Shown: positions 11,440 to 24,700 of the stretch, in pieces | Layout of the letters: each line of letters starts with the position of its first letter | Position numbering within the stretch: position 1 is the first letter of the stretch | Origin: Bryoerythrophyllum caledonicum | Lineage: Eukaryota; Streptophyta; Bryopsida; Pottiales; Pottiaceae | Direction: 5' to 3' | Length of the DNA: 64,000 nt | Assembly (NCBI GenBank): GCA_963971425.1 | Contig: OZ020523.1 | Location: 19,635,105 to 19,699,104, forward strand | Notes under the pieces: model-generated | Told to the model about the DNA's origin: nothing | The model's input: the letters and a program-made list of their open reading frames with translations, nothing else | The model's database searches: none | Position numbers and translations under genes: made by a program

Positions 11440-13317
11440 ATGGGCGCCTGGGCGATTGCGCTTCACGGCGGCGCTGGAATGATCGCCAAGGACAAGATGG
11501 CGGCTGACTGGCAGACACGCACCGAGGCGGCGCTCAACGAGATCTTGGACATCGGCATTGCTGCACTTGAGAACAATCTTACTGCTGTGGAAGCCGTGGA
11601 GCTTGTGGTGAGTAACCTGTTCGAAATCCGTCCGAAGTTTTGTGTGCGTTCCAGGACGCATCAGCTGAGAAGTCCTACAGTGTTGTTAGGGAGACTAGTT
11701 TCTCGTCATTTGTCTTGGCCTTTGCAGCAATTTGCCTTCGCAGTTTTTTAGCGGTTGTTGGATTGACCTGAAATGCTCGCGCTTCCCGTCGCCAAAGCTG
11801 TGATTTCTACAGCGGAGTGAGTAGGCTGTGGTTTGGAGGGGGCGAGTCTGCGAAAGCTTCGACCTGTTTGTTGAAGAAATGTAGATAGAATCACTTTCCA
11901 GAGCTTAACTTTGCAATGTGCGTACGCGACTGTAGGTGAGGGCACTGGAGGATAATACTCTGTTCAATGCTGGGAGAGGATCTGTGCTGACAAACAAGGG
12001 AACCGTGGAGATGGAGGCATCTATCATGGACGGGCGAACGAAAGACTGCGGTGCTGTCTCGGGTCTTTCCACGGTAGTGCACCCCGTGTCGCTGGCTCGC
12101 TTGGTTATGGACAGTTCTCCTCACGTTTACATCGGCTTCGACGGAGCAGAAGAGTTTGCCAGACTGCAGGTCAGAAAAGCACTGCAATCCGCACTTAACT
12201 TTCGTGTAATCTCTGTTTCGAAACTGCTTGTGTATCTAGGTGTTTACTAACACACGGCACATAGATTGCTTTTTTTAAAAAGAATTCCAGTCAATTAGGA
12301 CACTCGTCATGGCACCCTGCCACAATCCGCCTCATCAACTGAGGAGAGGAAATCTCGGCTACGCCTCTGGACGGGCTCTGAAGAATTTTTCTACTTCTCT
12401 TAACAATATCAAGTATTGTATTACAGGGAGTCGAGACCATGAATACAAATAATTTCATCACCGAAGATAATCGCGAAAAGTTGGAGAACGCGAAGAAGAC
12501 AAATACTGTTGAGGTGAGCCGCTTCACCTCAAATCCCTCATTTCTGTGTCAATGCACAATTTCTTTTCATGCATATCGAAACCATGCGGCCAATTTCTGA
12601 AGTTAATGGTCGCTTGCTTCTATATCTTTGTAGTTGGACTTTTCCGAGTACGCTCCGGAAGGAATCAATACTAGCGACGACGAGTACACATACAGTGACG
12701 GGAATGACATCGTCCACGCCGAACACCATCCTGTTGCTCACAGGGAAAGCGGATATGCGAACGGCCATTCTGACAGCTATGTAGTCAAGAAGAAGGGCGC
12801 TCTTCATCAGGTGTTCAAGGCCGAGTTCGAAACCGTAGGCTGCACAGCGGTTGACGTCTCCGGCAACTGTGCGGCAGCCACTTCCACTGGCGGCCTTGTC
12901 AACAAATTGTCCGGACGCATTGGTAAGCCCTACAGTACTACACCTTCGTTCTCACAATCCCAGTTAGACGAAGAACAATTCTCAATAAATAACGATTTCT
13001 CATCTTGTTTCACAGGGGACACGCCCATCATTGGCGCTGGAACATACGCAAACCATCTCTGTGGCATATCAGGAACAGGCCGCGGTGAAGAGTTCATCAA
13101 ACACACAGTTGCTAAAGAAGTCGCAGCCATAATGGAATACAAGGAGCTCCCCCTCGGCAAAGCTGTGTACAAAGTTGTCCATGAGAAGCTTCCTGAGAAC
13201 ATGGGAGGTTTGGTTGCAGTCTCAGCCTCTGGCGAAGTGGCTATGGCATTCAACACCCCCAGCATGTTCCGTGCAAGCGCACAGGAAGGAGGAGAACGCA
13301 TGATTGGCATCTGGTAA
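11440..13317 (+). CDS. Plant-type isoaspartyl peptidase / L-asparaginase (Ntn hydrolase)
   Basis: Five exons joined by GT-AG introns give 359 residues: 11440-11607, 11936-12169, 12427-12513, 12634-12922 and 13016-13317 (stop TAA 13315-13317). The family hydrolyses asparagine and isoaspartyl dipeptides in the cytosol after self-cleavage into alpha and beta subunits. Visible family marks are HGGAG at residues 9-13, NAGRGS at 67-72, EMEASIMDG at 81-89, the new N-terminal nucleophile Thr230 in ETVGC, TSTGG at 246-250, and GRIGD..IGAGTYA in the beta part. The beta subunit (130 residues) is of usual size. The linker between exon 3 and Thr230 (about 66 residues, rich in Asp, Glu, His and Ser) is longer and less conserved than I expect. 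The start is supported by family alignment: [12 protein letters not shown] begins directly at this ATG. Potassium dependence cannot be judged. Confidence 0.93.
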
Positions 13318-13900
13318 ACCACAATCTAATTCCCTTTGGCGTGAAGACCGTCTCACCTCGGCGGCTGGAGGCATACCAGCTATGTACATACATGTCTGCC
13401 GGCTGTGCAACCAAGCATCATCCTACCCAAGTTTAATTTTGTCAGGCAAGAAGCTCACCACCCCTCCTTAAACAAATTTTGTTGAGAATTGTACATATAT
13501 TTATATGCATGGCCATCCCCAGCTGTCCCAGTTGGTCAGTGCAGCAATCCCATCACTAATAAGGCGGCAAGGATTAGAGAAACACCAAAAGTGATCTCCA
13601 AGGATAGCGCCCGTGTGGCTCCCTCTCAGAAGGGTGCCACACAATTCTTTGTGCAAATTCTGGCTTGCATACAGTGTCATCATCTCATGACGTGTATGCA
13701 AGTCCCCATACCCTTTATGGTCCCTACATATTTATTTATCTGTTCCTATTTATTTATTTATTTATCTATTTATTTATTTATTTATCTCTTTCATTCCTGC
13801 TTCTCCTCTTTTTGGCATTGTTGTTCGCTTGTCGCCTGGATATGCTCTTGACCTTCAGTGTTGTGGAATGGTCTCTTCACATGTGCATGTAATGCGAATA
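13318..13900 (+). other. Asparaginase 3' UTR region with TTTA repeats
   Basis: Sequence downstream of the stop codon contains a pyrimidine-rich stretch and, at 13729-13792, a TTTA/TTTATC microsatellite. The end of the transcript is not evident. Open frames here (for example the Leu/Ile/Tyr-rich one across the TTTA repeat) follow from the repeat composition. Confidence 0.5.
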
Positions 13901-16900
13901 CTGTATGGGCTGTATGTAAGATGTTACTATAATTGACCGAACATCTTCTGTTGAAAAGTGGCATGTCGTCTGAAAGGGCATTGCAGATAGTGAACTGTCT
14001 GCACGAGAATAGTGAAGTGAGCTGGAATTATGTATATTAGGTCATGCTTTCTGCTGGCCCATGCTCATTGTTGATTTGGTGTTTTATCTGCAAATAGATA
14101 CAGAGCTGGCCTGTTTGCAATTTACCATTTTTTGTTTTACCATTTTATGTCTTACCATTTTTTGTTTTAGCAAAAAATAATGAATCTATAAATCATGACA
14201 TTGAAATATAATACGTGAAATAAGATATCCAAAAACAATACCATATCTTCACTTAGCCTCACCATAGCTAACAACATCTTAATAATTTGTACGAGGTTGC
14301 TAATTGATGTTATTCTTTTATTCTTGTTTAGGTGTTTAATTGATTAGGTTTAATTGGGTGGCACTTTCTTTTTTTTTTCCCTCCAAATTGTTTTTGTGAA
14401 GATGACATGGAATAGATATTTGATTGCATTTGTGTGTATACTGTAACTTTCTGTGTTTTTTTCTGTGGTGTTTTTTACGAGTTTTGAAATGTGGGTATTC
14501 ATAAAGTTTTGTTTTTGTTTTCCCATGAAATGCGCTTCTTGCATTTACAATATTTATTTATTTAAGACGTATTGTGCTCCATCTTCGATTTTGTATTTCT
14601 TCAGGTACCAGTGTATACGTGACAATTTGTAAATTCTACAAATTGTTTGAATAATTTTAGGTGTAGTTGGGTTTGTGGTTGGCTGTCATGGTATGAAATG
14701 CTGCATGATATGTGACATTGTATTTATACGATTGATTGTCTTTTAGTGTGTTTGATGTATTTGATAATGCATTTGCAAGTTTTTGTATAAAAGAATTCTA
14801 TAACTCCAACTCATAATTAAATTCTAGCAAAGTGTAAGTGTAATGTATGTACAAAAATGACCTTGGAGTTCACAATCAAGTTCCTTTTGACCCCTAAAGG
14901 ACCAAAGTCCCCTTGGGGGATATTTTGAGTTTGGGTAAGGTACCACATTCTTAATTCTAGGCAATAATTTCTAAATTTTTTTACTGAATGGACAACATTT
15001 GATTAGCCTTGCGTAGTCACAATTTTGTAGAATTCCAACTTACTGTTCAAACTTAAAGTTACAATTTCTTTTCACTTACATATACAAGTAGTGCAGCAGT
15101 GTAGTGTGACATGTAACAAATATTGTCACTAAACTTCAATAACTTCTAAATTCAATAGAAATTCGATTTTTTGTCCATTTTAAAAGAAAGAAAATTTCCT
15201 CTTGGAAAGGAAATTGAGATCTTTGCATTTACCGTACAGATTTGTGAATTTCAAAAATTTGAGAAGGATATGAAATATGCAAAATCTAAAGTGTATTGTT
15301 GTTTCTCAACACATACTTGCATTGCATGATTTTTTAGGACATCTTCTACACCTCTTCCACTTCTAAAATTTGGTGCACATGTGCCTAACATGATCTTTTT
15401 TGAAGTTAACATAAATAATTCATAGCCCGTAGTGCAAAAAGTTGCCATAGAAGGTGGTCGAAGTTTGTTGAAGGTGTTTAGTATGACCTCAAAAAGAGAT
15501 TATGTCTCACTTCAAAGGTTAATATCTTTCAATCCGTGCGGTCAAACTTATCAAAATATTCACCACACACTCTCATACAACTTTAGTACAAGATCCTACG
15601 GTTCAATTTTCAGAAAAAACATTTTGTATCATTTTGTGTTGAATGCGCTGAAAATGGGAGTTTTGGAGTGATTTTGAGGGGAAAATGTCTTGATCCTTTA
15701 GGGGTTAAAAAAATATGCAAACTCAGATTTAGTGCCTATAGCCACTAAAATGTGATGGCCTTGGCACCAAAGAAATAACTTATGAAGGACACTTTGTACC
15801 TTGGAGGACATTTGTGAGTGAAGATAAGATCCTAAAAATGAACATTTGGAAACAAAATTTTGAATTCTTTTTTTATTGAGAATAGGCACTTTATAAAGCT
15901 TTGCAAGATCTATTTTTACTAAGTTTCTTGAATGTACAGTACAGGGAAAATGTTTAAGTGTTTCAAACATCAAAAGCTGATTTTTGGAGCAGATGGTTAG
16001 AATACTGTAGAGCTGAATAGCACAATTTTCTTAGGCAAGCAATAGAGAAAGGAAACTCTAGAGAAAATTGTTGACTTAGGCAATGTTTTTATTGAAATAC
16101 ATAGAAATTTAGAAATTACGTAACACTTTAAAATGATATGATTTTTCAAAAATAGTTTCCCCCTATTAGAAGAGAGCTTGATGATTTATCCAGATTCTGG
16201 ATTTTAGATTTAAATTTTAGCTATTTGATACAAAAATTAAAAACTGCTACGCTAAGAAAATGGTTGTGTCTGATATCCTTAAACATTGCATGAATTTTTC
16301 CTTATTCTAAACTCCTCCATTACTTGTGATTTTTGGCGTGCAATGACCAAACAAAAGGTAGAACATAGTTCCAAAATATTTATGCAAAACACTGTAAAAC
16401 ATTATGCCATCATTTTGAGTCAGAGTACAATGACCTTGCCCATGTAGGGGAGAAAATAACTATACAACACCCTTTCAATGCATGTATTTTACAATATGTT
16501 AGATCAAAATTCACAAAAAATTGAAATGTCTTCTTGTGACACTAAACTTCAAGATTCTATGATTGAAAACTATATAATTTTTTTGTAATTTAGCCTCATA
16601 CGATCTCCTCTTAAAGATGTAATTTTGGAGTGGTTTTGGTGAAATATAGGTAGAGTCCTTTAGGGTTTAATACCTCATGTCTGAATCTTTCTTATTTGTC
16701 TCTTTTCATTTTTGACATGAAATCTTTTCATTTCAATCACAAGAGGGACAAAAGATGTAATAGAAAGAATTATTGAGAATTTATTGGTGTTTGGCTAGTT
16801 AGCAATATCCTCTACATAAGAACAATTCTTTTGATGAAATTCAAAGGGATTGATAATGTTTATCAGAAATTTATAAGAAATTTCATTGTATTTAAATTTG

Positions 16901-18738
16901 AGAATAAATTTTTTATATCATATAACATGATGACATTAAATATTTTTATTATGATATAATGAAAAATTGAATATTATCTATTGAAAATCTACTTAAGCCT
17001 TAAAATGTTTTAGATAATTTCATATTTTAATCTACGAAATGTTCATGTTCTTGATGTTTTGACATCTCAAAGTATGAATGTTAACTGTAGTTAGAATTCT
17101 ATTGTAAGTGAATAAAACAAATTGTGTTTAATCTTATTTGTGCAATTTTTTTAATAGAACATAAAAATTTGGCCATTAAATTGGTTCAAACCATGGATCA
17201 AGTTTCTGGCTCAAAACAAATCCACAAGAATGTTTGCACAGACTCCACAAAGAAAACATCATTGGAAATGTTTCACACGCCTAGGAATTACTGAAAATAT
17301 GCTGTGATATTGGTACGTAGTTAAACCAAATTGCATATGGACAATGGCATTGAGTAAACAATGTACGTAATTCAAGCTTCCGAGATGATGGAAATTAGGG
17401 CTTCTAGGTGACCATGTTGCGATGGTGGCAACAACACATTTCATCATGGGATGGCTTCGGGTGGCTTCTCATGCACGCAAAAAGGAATGAGTCGAAGAAA
17501 GACAATAATCACCACAAATCCAATAAAGAAAGTGTAAGATTTGACCATGGAATTGTATCCTTTATTTAATGAATTATCTCAAAGTAAAATGGAAACATAA
17601 TATATTTGTAATACAGTGATAGATCTGATTTTAAAGTCATCCAAAGTTTTAATAGGATACCCCCCTCTCATATTTATATGATTACCCTTTGTTCATTCTT
17701 AATAACTATTAAGATAATGAAAAGAGTTTGTGGTGGATCCCTCAATTAATCATGTGGGGTCTAAACTCAAATCAGTACATCAAACACTAAATATAATGTG
17801 GATCATAATTGATGTGGATCACCCACACTATTTTGCATCAAGCACATGCATGTCAAAATTTGATTGGCTGGTCGTTTTCAAGCAAGTGTGTGCCAGTTGC
17901 CAATTGGATGTAAATTTCCAATTAATGTAGAAACTTGAACTACTGTGGTCCACACTTTATGCAATGTTTAGTGTAGTTTTTATTGCCTTTGAGAATGAAG
18001 AAAGAGAAGTTATGACTCTTAGTTAATTTTTTTCTACTTTTATCGATATAGAATTTGAGAGCTATTTAAAACCACTTTGAATACCTAAAGGATCAAATGT
18101 CCCAAAATGAGCATTTTGAAGGTTTGGTGAGGTTCTTGTGGTGTCAATAGAAGAAGGCATAATATTTCTATCCACCTTTCGGATTTTAGGTCCAACAATT
18201 ATTTTTAAAAGATGAATTACCTTCATTACTTGTGATATTTGGCATGCAATGACCTAACACAAGATAAAGCATAGATTATGCAATGATTCCATGAAGTTTA
18301 TGCATGGACTTACAATTTATGCAATGTGTAGTGGAAAAATATGCCATTATCTTGAGTCAAAGTACGTTGACCTTGACCTCATAGGAAAGAAAAAAACCAT
18401 ACTACACTCTTCAAACGCATGTACCTTACAATCCATGTTGTCAAAGTATACAAAATTATTTGAGTGTCTTCTTGTAGTAGTTAACTTGAAGATCATCAGT
18501 CAAAAATAGCAAAAAGCTATTTTAATTACTCTTGCAAGCTCTCATCTTAGAGATGAAGAACTGGGTTATTTTGGTGAAACATAGTCTCAATCCTTTAGGG
18601 ACTAATAATTGAAAATGAGAAAAGATGTCAAAACTCGCTTTACAAATAAGGCTAAAATAGATTATGAAATTCTTCGTCTCCATCACTGCAAAATAAAACC
18701 TCTATAATTTTCATTGCTTATTTCTCGGGATCTTGCAG
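13901..18738. other. AT-rich spacer / probable upstream part of glutaredoxin gene
   Basis: No exon could be supported. The glutaredoxin must have at least one exon upstream of 18739, because the first exon found starts inside the protein, but I could not identify it. Decayed dispersed repeats are present at 15490-15720 (related to 9590-9790) and 16520-16680 and 18448-18605 (related to 2062-2620), each close to a 'CCTTTAGGG'-like word. Confidence 0.4.
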
Positions 18739-21700
18739 GGTTGTGGTGATGACCCATCTCATGGAGAAGACATTGTTCACCGCATCATCAAGAGACATGC
18801 CATTGTTGTGTTCTCAAAGTCTTACTGCCCGTAAGTCTCGTGACACTAACCTTAATTCCTTTAACTCCACGGGATTCCTGGGACAATGCTACAGAGGCAC
18901 TTTTTGACCCTCTCCAGCATTATAGGGTTAAAGGACAAGCAACCATGTACAAAAGTGAAATGTATCCGCTCCATTGCTGATGTTCTGCATACACTCATAG
19001 ATTCTTCCAACAAATCAAAGTTAAGCATGGATTGTACCTTATCTTGGAAGATGTTTGAGATTTGATTTAATTTTTTTGAAAATACACCTTAATAAGAATT
19101 TTGCTCCTAAAATGCTCACAGGCAGAGGGGAGCAGCAAATTATTTTTAAAAATAAAAATAGAAATAGAAAAGAAAGTACAAAACATTTTGAAGGCAAGTA
19201 TGTAAACAATGCATCTTTGATTAGAAAGAGTTCTGATACAACTTAATGATGATATGATCTTTCTTTTGACGGAAAAACATGCAGCTACTGCAAAAAGACC
19301 AAGGCCATTTTTCATGACAATGCTATAAGGCCACGATACATAAAGCCACGATACATAGAACTCGACCATAGAGGTACAAGTTTCCCTTGCATTTTCACCA
19401 AAGGTCATAAGGTACGTGAGTACGCTGAACCCATATACTCAAGTACGTGAGTTTGGCATACTTACGTACCCTATGACCCTAGGTAGTTCCTCGATAGCAG
19501 CCCTTAATTTTTCGATTTAGTGGGATAGCCATAGTGGCTACAGAGGCGAGGGAGCTCTGGCGCTTCTGGCTCTCTCCTCAAACCAGTCAAAACCAAATTT
19601 TCTCCATAAATATTTATTTTCGAGAATTCATCTCCATAAACATAGAATTGTACATTAGTGGCAAGATGGCAATATAACAACTGCCATCAATGAAGTTTTG
19701 GCGACATGAGATCATATGTATTTTCACCTTTTTTTTGGAATTTTTTTTGCAATTTAGCTCCAGATCAAAAAAGAAAAGAAAAGGGGGGTTGCTCAATAGT
19801 CATTTGGCTTTGTACTCCGGCCAATGCATAGTAGTAGAGTACATGTTGAGTATGCATATTCCATTATGAGTATGGAGTACACGAGTATGTACATACTCAA
19901 CACGCACTCTATGACTATGATTTTCATTCCAAAGCCACTTCACATTCTCTCTTTTACTCGAATTATGTTGAACACAAATGAGTTTTTTTTTAATCTTCCG
20001 GTGTCAGATTCATCTATGTATGTGGCAATGACATGAAAATGCAGGTGATGGAGAGTCCATTCAAGATGCATTGATGAAACTAACAGGGCGGCGGACAGTT
20101 CCACAAGTCTTCGTTTATGGTGTCTTTATTGGCGGATGCAGTGGTATGTACGTCTCCTCCAAATATCATCACAAACATCCATTTTCATTCAACATGAGAA
20201 GTAACTTGAACAAGATGCCCCTCTTTTCTTTTCAATTGAAATAACCAAAATTGATTCTAAATAGTACTCAAAGGAGAGAAGGGTCTCATATAATAAAGCT
20301 AACACTATTTAGAGTGAACTTCTCTCTCTCTCTCTCTCGCTCTCTCTCTCTCCTGCTCAAAATGCAAAGGGGTCGGGAATTTTTTGAAACGCTATTACTG
20401 CCATCGTCTACATGCAATTGCACTCTACACACACTGATGCATTCTAACGCATACTTACAGCAAGACTGGCATGCCGTTCGAGGGTTTTCATTCATGAGCA
20501 TATGCTTTAAAATACCAGACAGGTATCTACATTGGCATGGTTCGTGTACGTGCTTTGATACCTGCTTATAGATGGGTATAGCTTTTGAGGTTATATCTTT
20601 CAAGGGTATAGGCTCTAAATTACCGGCCAAGTATCAACATTGGCACGGTTCCGGTACATAACCAGTATAGGACCAAGCTTCTGGAAACTTCTCTGGCGGC
20701 GTGATCTGACCCTACGTTCTCCACGATATCGACGTGGTCACTACAGTGACAACATATCACCAACTCATACCACCAGAACTGGTGTTCTGAACACATACAT
20801 CTTGTCAATCATGACTTGGATGCTTTTCTCATCATTTTCAGCGTACTCCAAGGAGCTCAGTTCACACTTAAGGGCATGCTCAGTACCTGCTTACGCACAC
20901 CAGTCATCCAGTACACTCTTCAACATGTCGACAGGGAGAGGCACTCTGGACTAAGTGCTTCGGTCACAACTGTATTGTGTGGGAGGGTCTTTGGTTCGTG
21001 GGGACACGGTTTTTCAAGCTGCCGTCTATGTAGCGCATGCTGGCGGACGTCGTTGGTGACTGCCGAATATGGCGGAACACACACAAGTGGCGTGACCGCC
21101 TGCTGGCGAGGGCTGCAGTTTCTTAATTGGGTTTGGTGTCATGCTCGCGGTGTTGCATTCATGTTATGCTTACATGAAAAGTTCTAACGTTTGCGTTTGG
21201 TTTTTGCGCTCAAATGTGTGACATCGATAACAAGATGGAGTTGGCTGAAGACACCTTGCATACGGATCACAACTAACTTTGTGTTCGTTGTTTTCCATGG
21301 GTGCAGGTGAGGCCACTCCTTCACGTTTGGTGCAAACCACCGCAATTCGACTTACTGCACACAGGGTGCAGAGTGACTAGTTGCCATGTTCAGTTTACAA
21401 GCAGGCTGCTTAGTATTATTTTCGGCTTTTCTTTGAATGAATTGTTTCACGTCAGTTGTGGTACAGTAGTAGGATTGTTGAAACCCTTCCTCGCTATTCC
21501 ACCCACATATACAGTACACTAATGCACTTGCATGGATAATCTGGTAGAACTTAGATCTTCCGCAAAACATGAAAGCTTGCTATTGATGATAAACGAGTTA
21601 GCTTGTTCCCACCCACCCACCCTGTTCTGGTCATGTACCGAACTGGTCTTTCCATTTCTGTCGTATAGTTCTATGATCTTTAGCGTTTTTGGTTCATATG

Positions 21701-24700
21701 CGTCTGATAATGTTATGTCCTTACAAGAACTTGATAGAAAGTGTTTTGAAAAGATCTGTATGGATCTACTCTCTCTGAATTATATTCAGACAGAAGTGGT
21801 GAGCTTCTGTCGCTTTCTAACTTGTTTTTGTGTATGACTATCATTTTTCAGCATGCAAGGGGTGCTAGCGCCCGCGCATGGCATAATGACCTTCTTAGTT
21901 TGGGCTACTCGGATCCACTGCCTGCTCCATCTCCAGCAGTTCAAGCTACTATTGGGGCTATACCGGCTCCAGAAATTCATGAGTTTATCCAAACGCAGGA
22001 TAAACTGGCGTTAGCTGACATGGACGAAGAAGGTGAGCATGCTCCACTACTTCTCACCACGCTGGATCTTTCCCAATGGACTCGTATTCTTTCAATTGGC
22101 GAAATCGCCATTGCGCTTGAGAAACTCAAAGCGGCGCATGAAGTTCTGGCCAATATCCTGGAGGAAGAAAACGAGGAGCTGGAAGCAGCCTTGCAACAGG
22201 CTTCCCTCGTGGACAAGGCACTCAAGCTGGCGAATCCACAAGAGTCATCCACCTCTACTTACCCTATCACTACAGACCTGTCTCATCCGCTGCTAAGCGC
22301 GATGAATATAGCACCGGCCCATTTTGCAGCTCTAGAAGATCTGTCGACGACCATTCAGATAACGCAGGACGAACGAGCAAACGCACAACTCCTTGCGTCG
22401 GGGAAAGGACCTTCGGTGCCATTTCTACCTCCACGTACTGTGGAGGAAACTTTGGGCCACAAGGACCATAGATGTTGGTCCATTCCCAACATTAATCTGC
22501 TGGCTCCAATCACCATCCCGATGTGGCAGGCGTGGGTTAATATGCCTACAGATAAGGTTAACGAGCTCAAAATGAGTGTCGTGTTCCATACTGGAGTGCT
22601 CAAGGAATCCGTAGAGATTCCAAATGCATTTCCTTTATCATCCCTCGACCACAAGAAGTGCCCCTCGCTGGATCTGAGGCTCTTCACTAAGCAGGAACTC
22701 AAGACAGACTATGGTCGTAGCAACAAGCATTCTTCTGCGCTCTGGAATGTACAACGTCCATATTTGAGATGTGCATGTCCTAAGGAGGCGACAATCGGAT
22801 GTAAAGGCGACATAATGTGGTTTGACCACTACGTCTGGTACCTGCTCAACCACCTTGAGGCATTTTTTGGTGAGGAGCATCCCACCCTGGCAGCCAAACT
22901 GGCAGCGTTCATAGTCTGGTTAGGCAAAGCTGCTTTCCCGGCGGTACGACACCAAATTGCGTTCAACTACCTGCGGTCACTCGTAACTGAAGCAGCCTCG
23001 GATTTCGCCAAAGACCCTGAGGCCCCACTGCTTACTGCACATCCTGATGCCTTGGGCATTCGGAAGATTGTGAGGATGATCAAACCAGTAGGTTTTGTCT
23101 TTCCACCTTCTACGCCGAGTCTTGGTCCTAACAAACGGCAAAAGGTAAACCTCAACGTTTCACCTGAAACCTTGACAAGTCACACACAGTCGGGTAGTTC
23201 ACATGGACGGAGCCATCTTAAGCGTGGAGGATTCAGTGGTGGTCGTGGTGCTTACAATCGCAACTTTCGACCCAAGCCTTCAGCTGCGAGCTTTAATGAG
23301 CCTTCTGTTTATTCGACGGGGGCTCGCTGTGGTGCTCACTATGCCAATCCAAGCCAGCGTAGGAATTACACTGCACAGTCCAGCCGGAACTTGAATCCTC
23401 AGTTGACGGAGCATGGTCAGAGCGGCTCTCCTTCTCTCAATCGGGAAGCACACAAGGTAACTTCACCAAGTCGAAACCGTTTGCCGGCTTCAGCAGGTCG
23501 CTCCAGCGGCACCAGCACTGAGCCAACTGAACAACGCAGCACCAAGACTTCACTCAAGGGCCGAGTGTTGGATTGGAACTTGGACTGATCTCCTTTCACG
23601 GGCATGTGTGCGCAGACTGCCCTGACAGGATCATTACGACAGACAATTACGAGCGGCGGAAGATATCTCGCTCCAAAGATACAGAACGACTTCGATATAT
23701 CGGACTTAAATACTGCAGCAGAGCTCTCGAATGGATTAACGTTCGCCATTCAATTTATGAGGTTTTGTGTCATTTTGCTCTGGACAATGTAGTATCTTTA
23801 GATACTCTGGCTTTTTCTTGGTCTTATGACCGTAGTTTAGCCACTAAGTTCTACAGACCTTCTGTTGTTTTCAAAAACTTTTTGTTTCTGCATCTTCTTA
23901 ATGAAAACGCTAAATGTGCTTGCACTTCAGCTAAACGATTGAGTCCGTTTCTTGACGTCCTTACCGCATCTGAATCATCTGATTTTTCTAAGTCGTGCAC
24001 ACATGTTAGATCCATGGATCTGAACATTGTACAACATCCTTTACTTCGTCGTGCTCTGTCTCTTGGACTTAATCACATCCCTTTAAAACCTACCGCCTTT
24101 GCTCCTGCAATTGAGGTTACGGTTGATGCATTCAGTCAAATCTCACAGATTCTGGGATTATCTGCTTTAGGATTGGACCTGGAGAATGCCAAGGCCTTTC
24201 TCGTACAACTCTGCTTGAACAAACTTCGTTTGGCTGCAAAAGCAAACAAGTTTGGCTTCAAAGTTACAGGACAATTTCTGTTGGATATCCCTGCAGTCAG
24301 GAATGAACTAGAATGGTTAACTGATAACCTGTACATTTCTGGACTGGACAAAGCAGGCAATAACGCATGCTTTATGTGTATTCGTCACATTAGACTGCAA
24401 GCATTGCAACGTCTGATGGGAACGGATTTTGTGCCATGCAAAACTGGCCCAGTATGGCGTCTACAGACTTCCATCTTCGATCAGCTGGTTCAGGAACTGG
24501 GCATCATTCTTCCAGAAATCCCTGTATCACATAATGCACTGCCGTTCTTGATGGCCACCTATAAGATTCACAAATCCAAATATAGATGGCTGACTAATGC
24601 ATATGAGACAGTTTTCACTAATATTGCATCGTTACTTACACGCTCTACCATCGCGGTGTTGGACTCTTTCAAGCTTTGGGCTAAAAATACCTTGGTTGGC

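Noticed and set aside
13665-13892. Hydrophobic Leu/Ile/Tyr-rich frame as the missing signal-peptide exon of the glutaredoxin
   Set aside because: It is produced by the TTTA microsatellite in the asparaginase 3' region, and no donor site in the right phase follows it.
17730-17960. Possible terminal inverted repeats of a small DNA transposon (ACACTAAA / TTTAGTGT)
   Set aside because: Matches beyond the core are weak and no target-site duplication was seen.
21822-21851. ATG 21822 as start of the Penelope-like ORF1
   Set aside because: It lies inside a well-formed 53-bp GT-AG intron, and an upstream in-frame exon with its own ATG exists.
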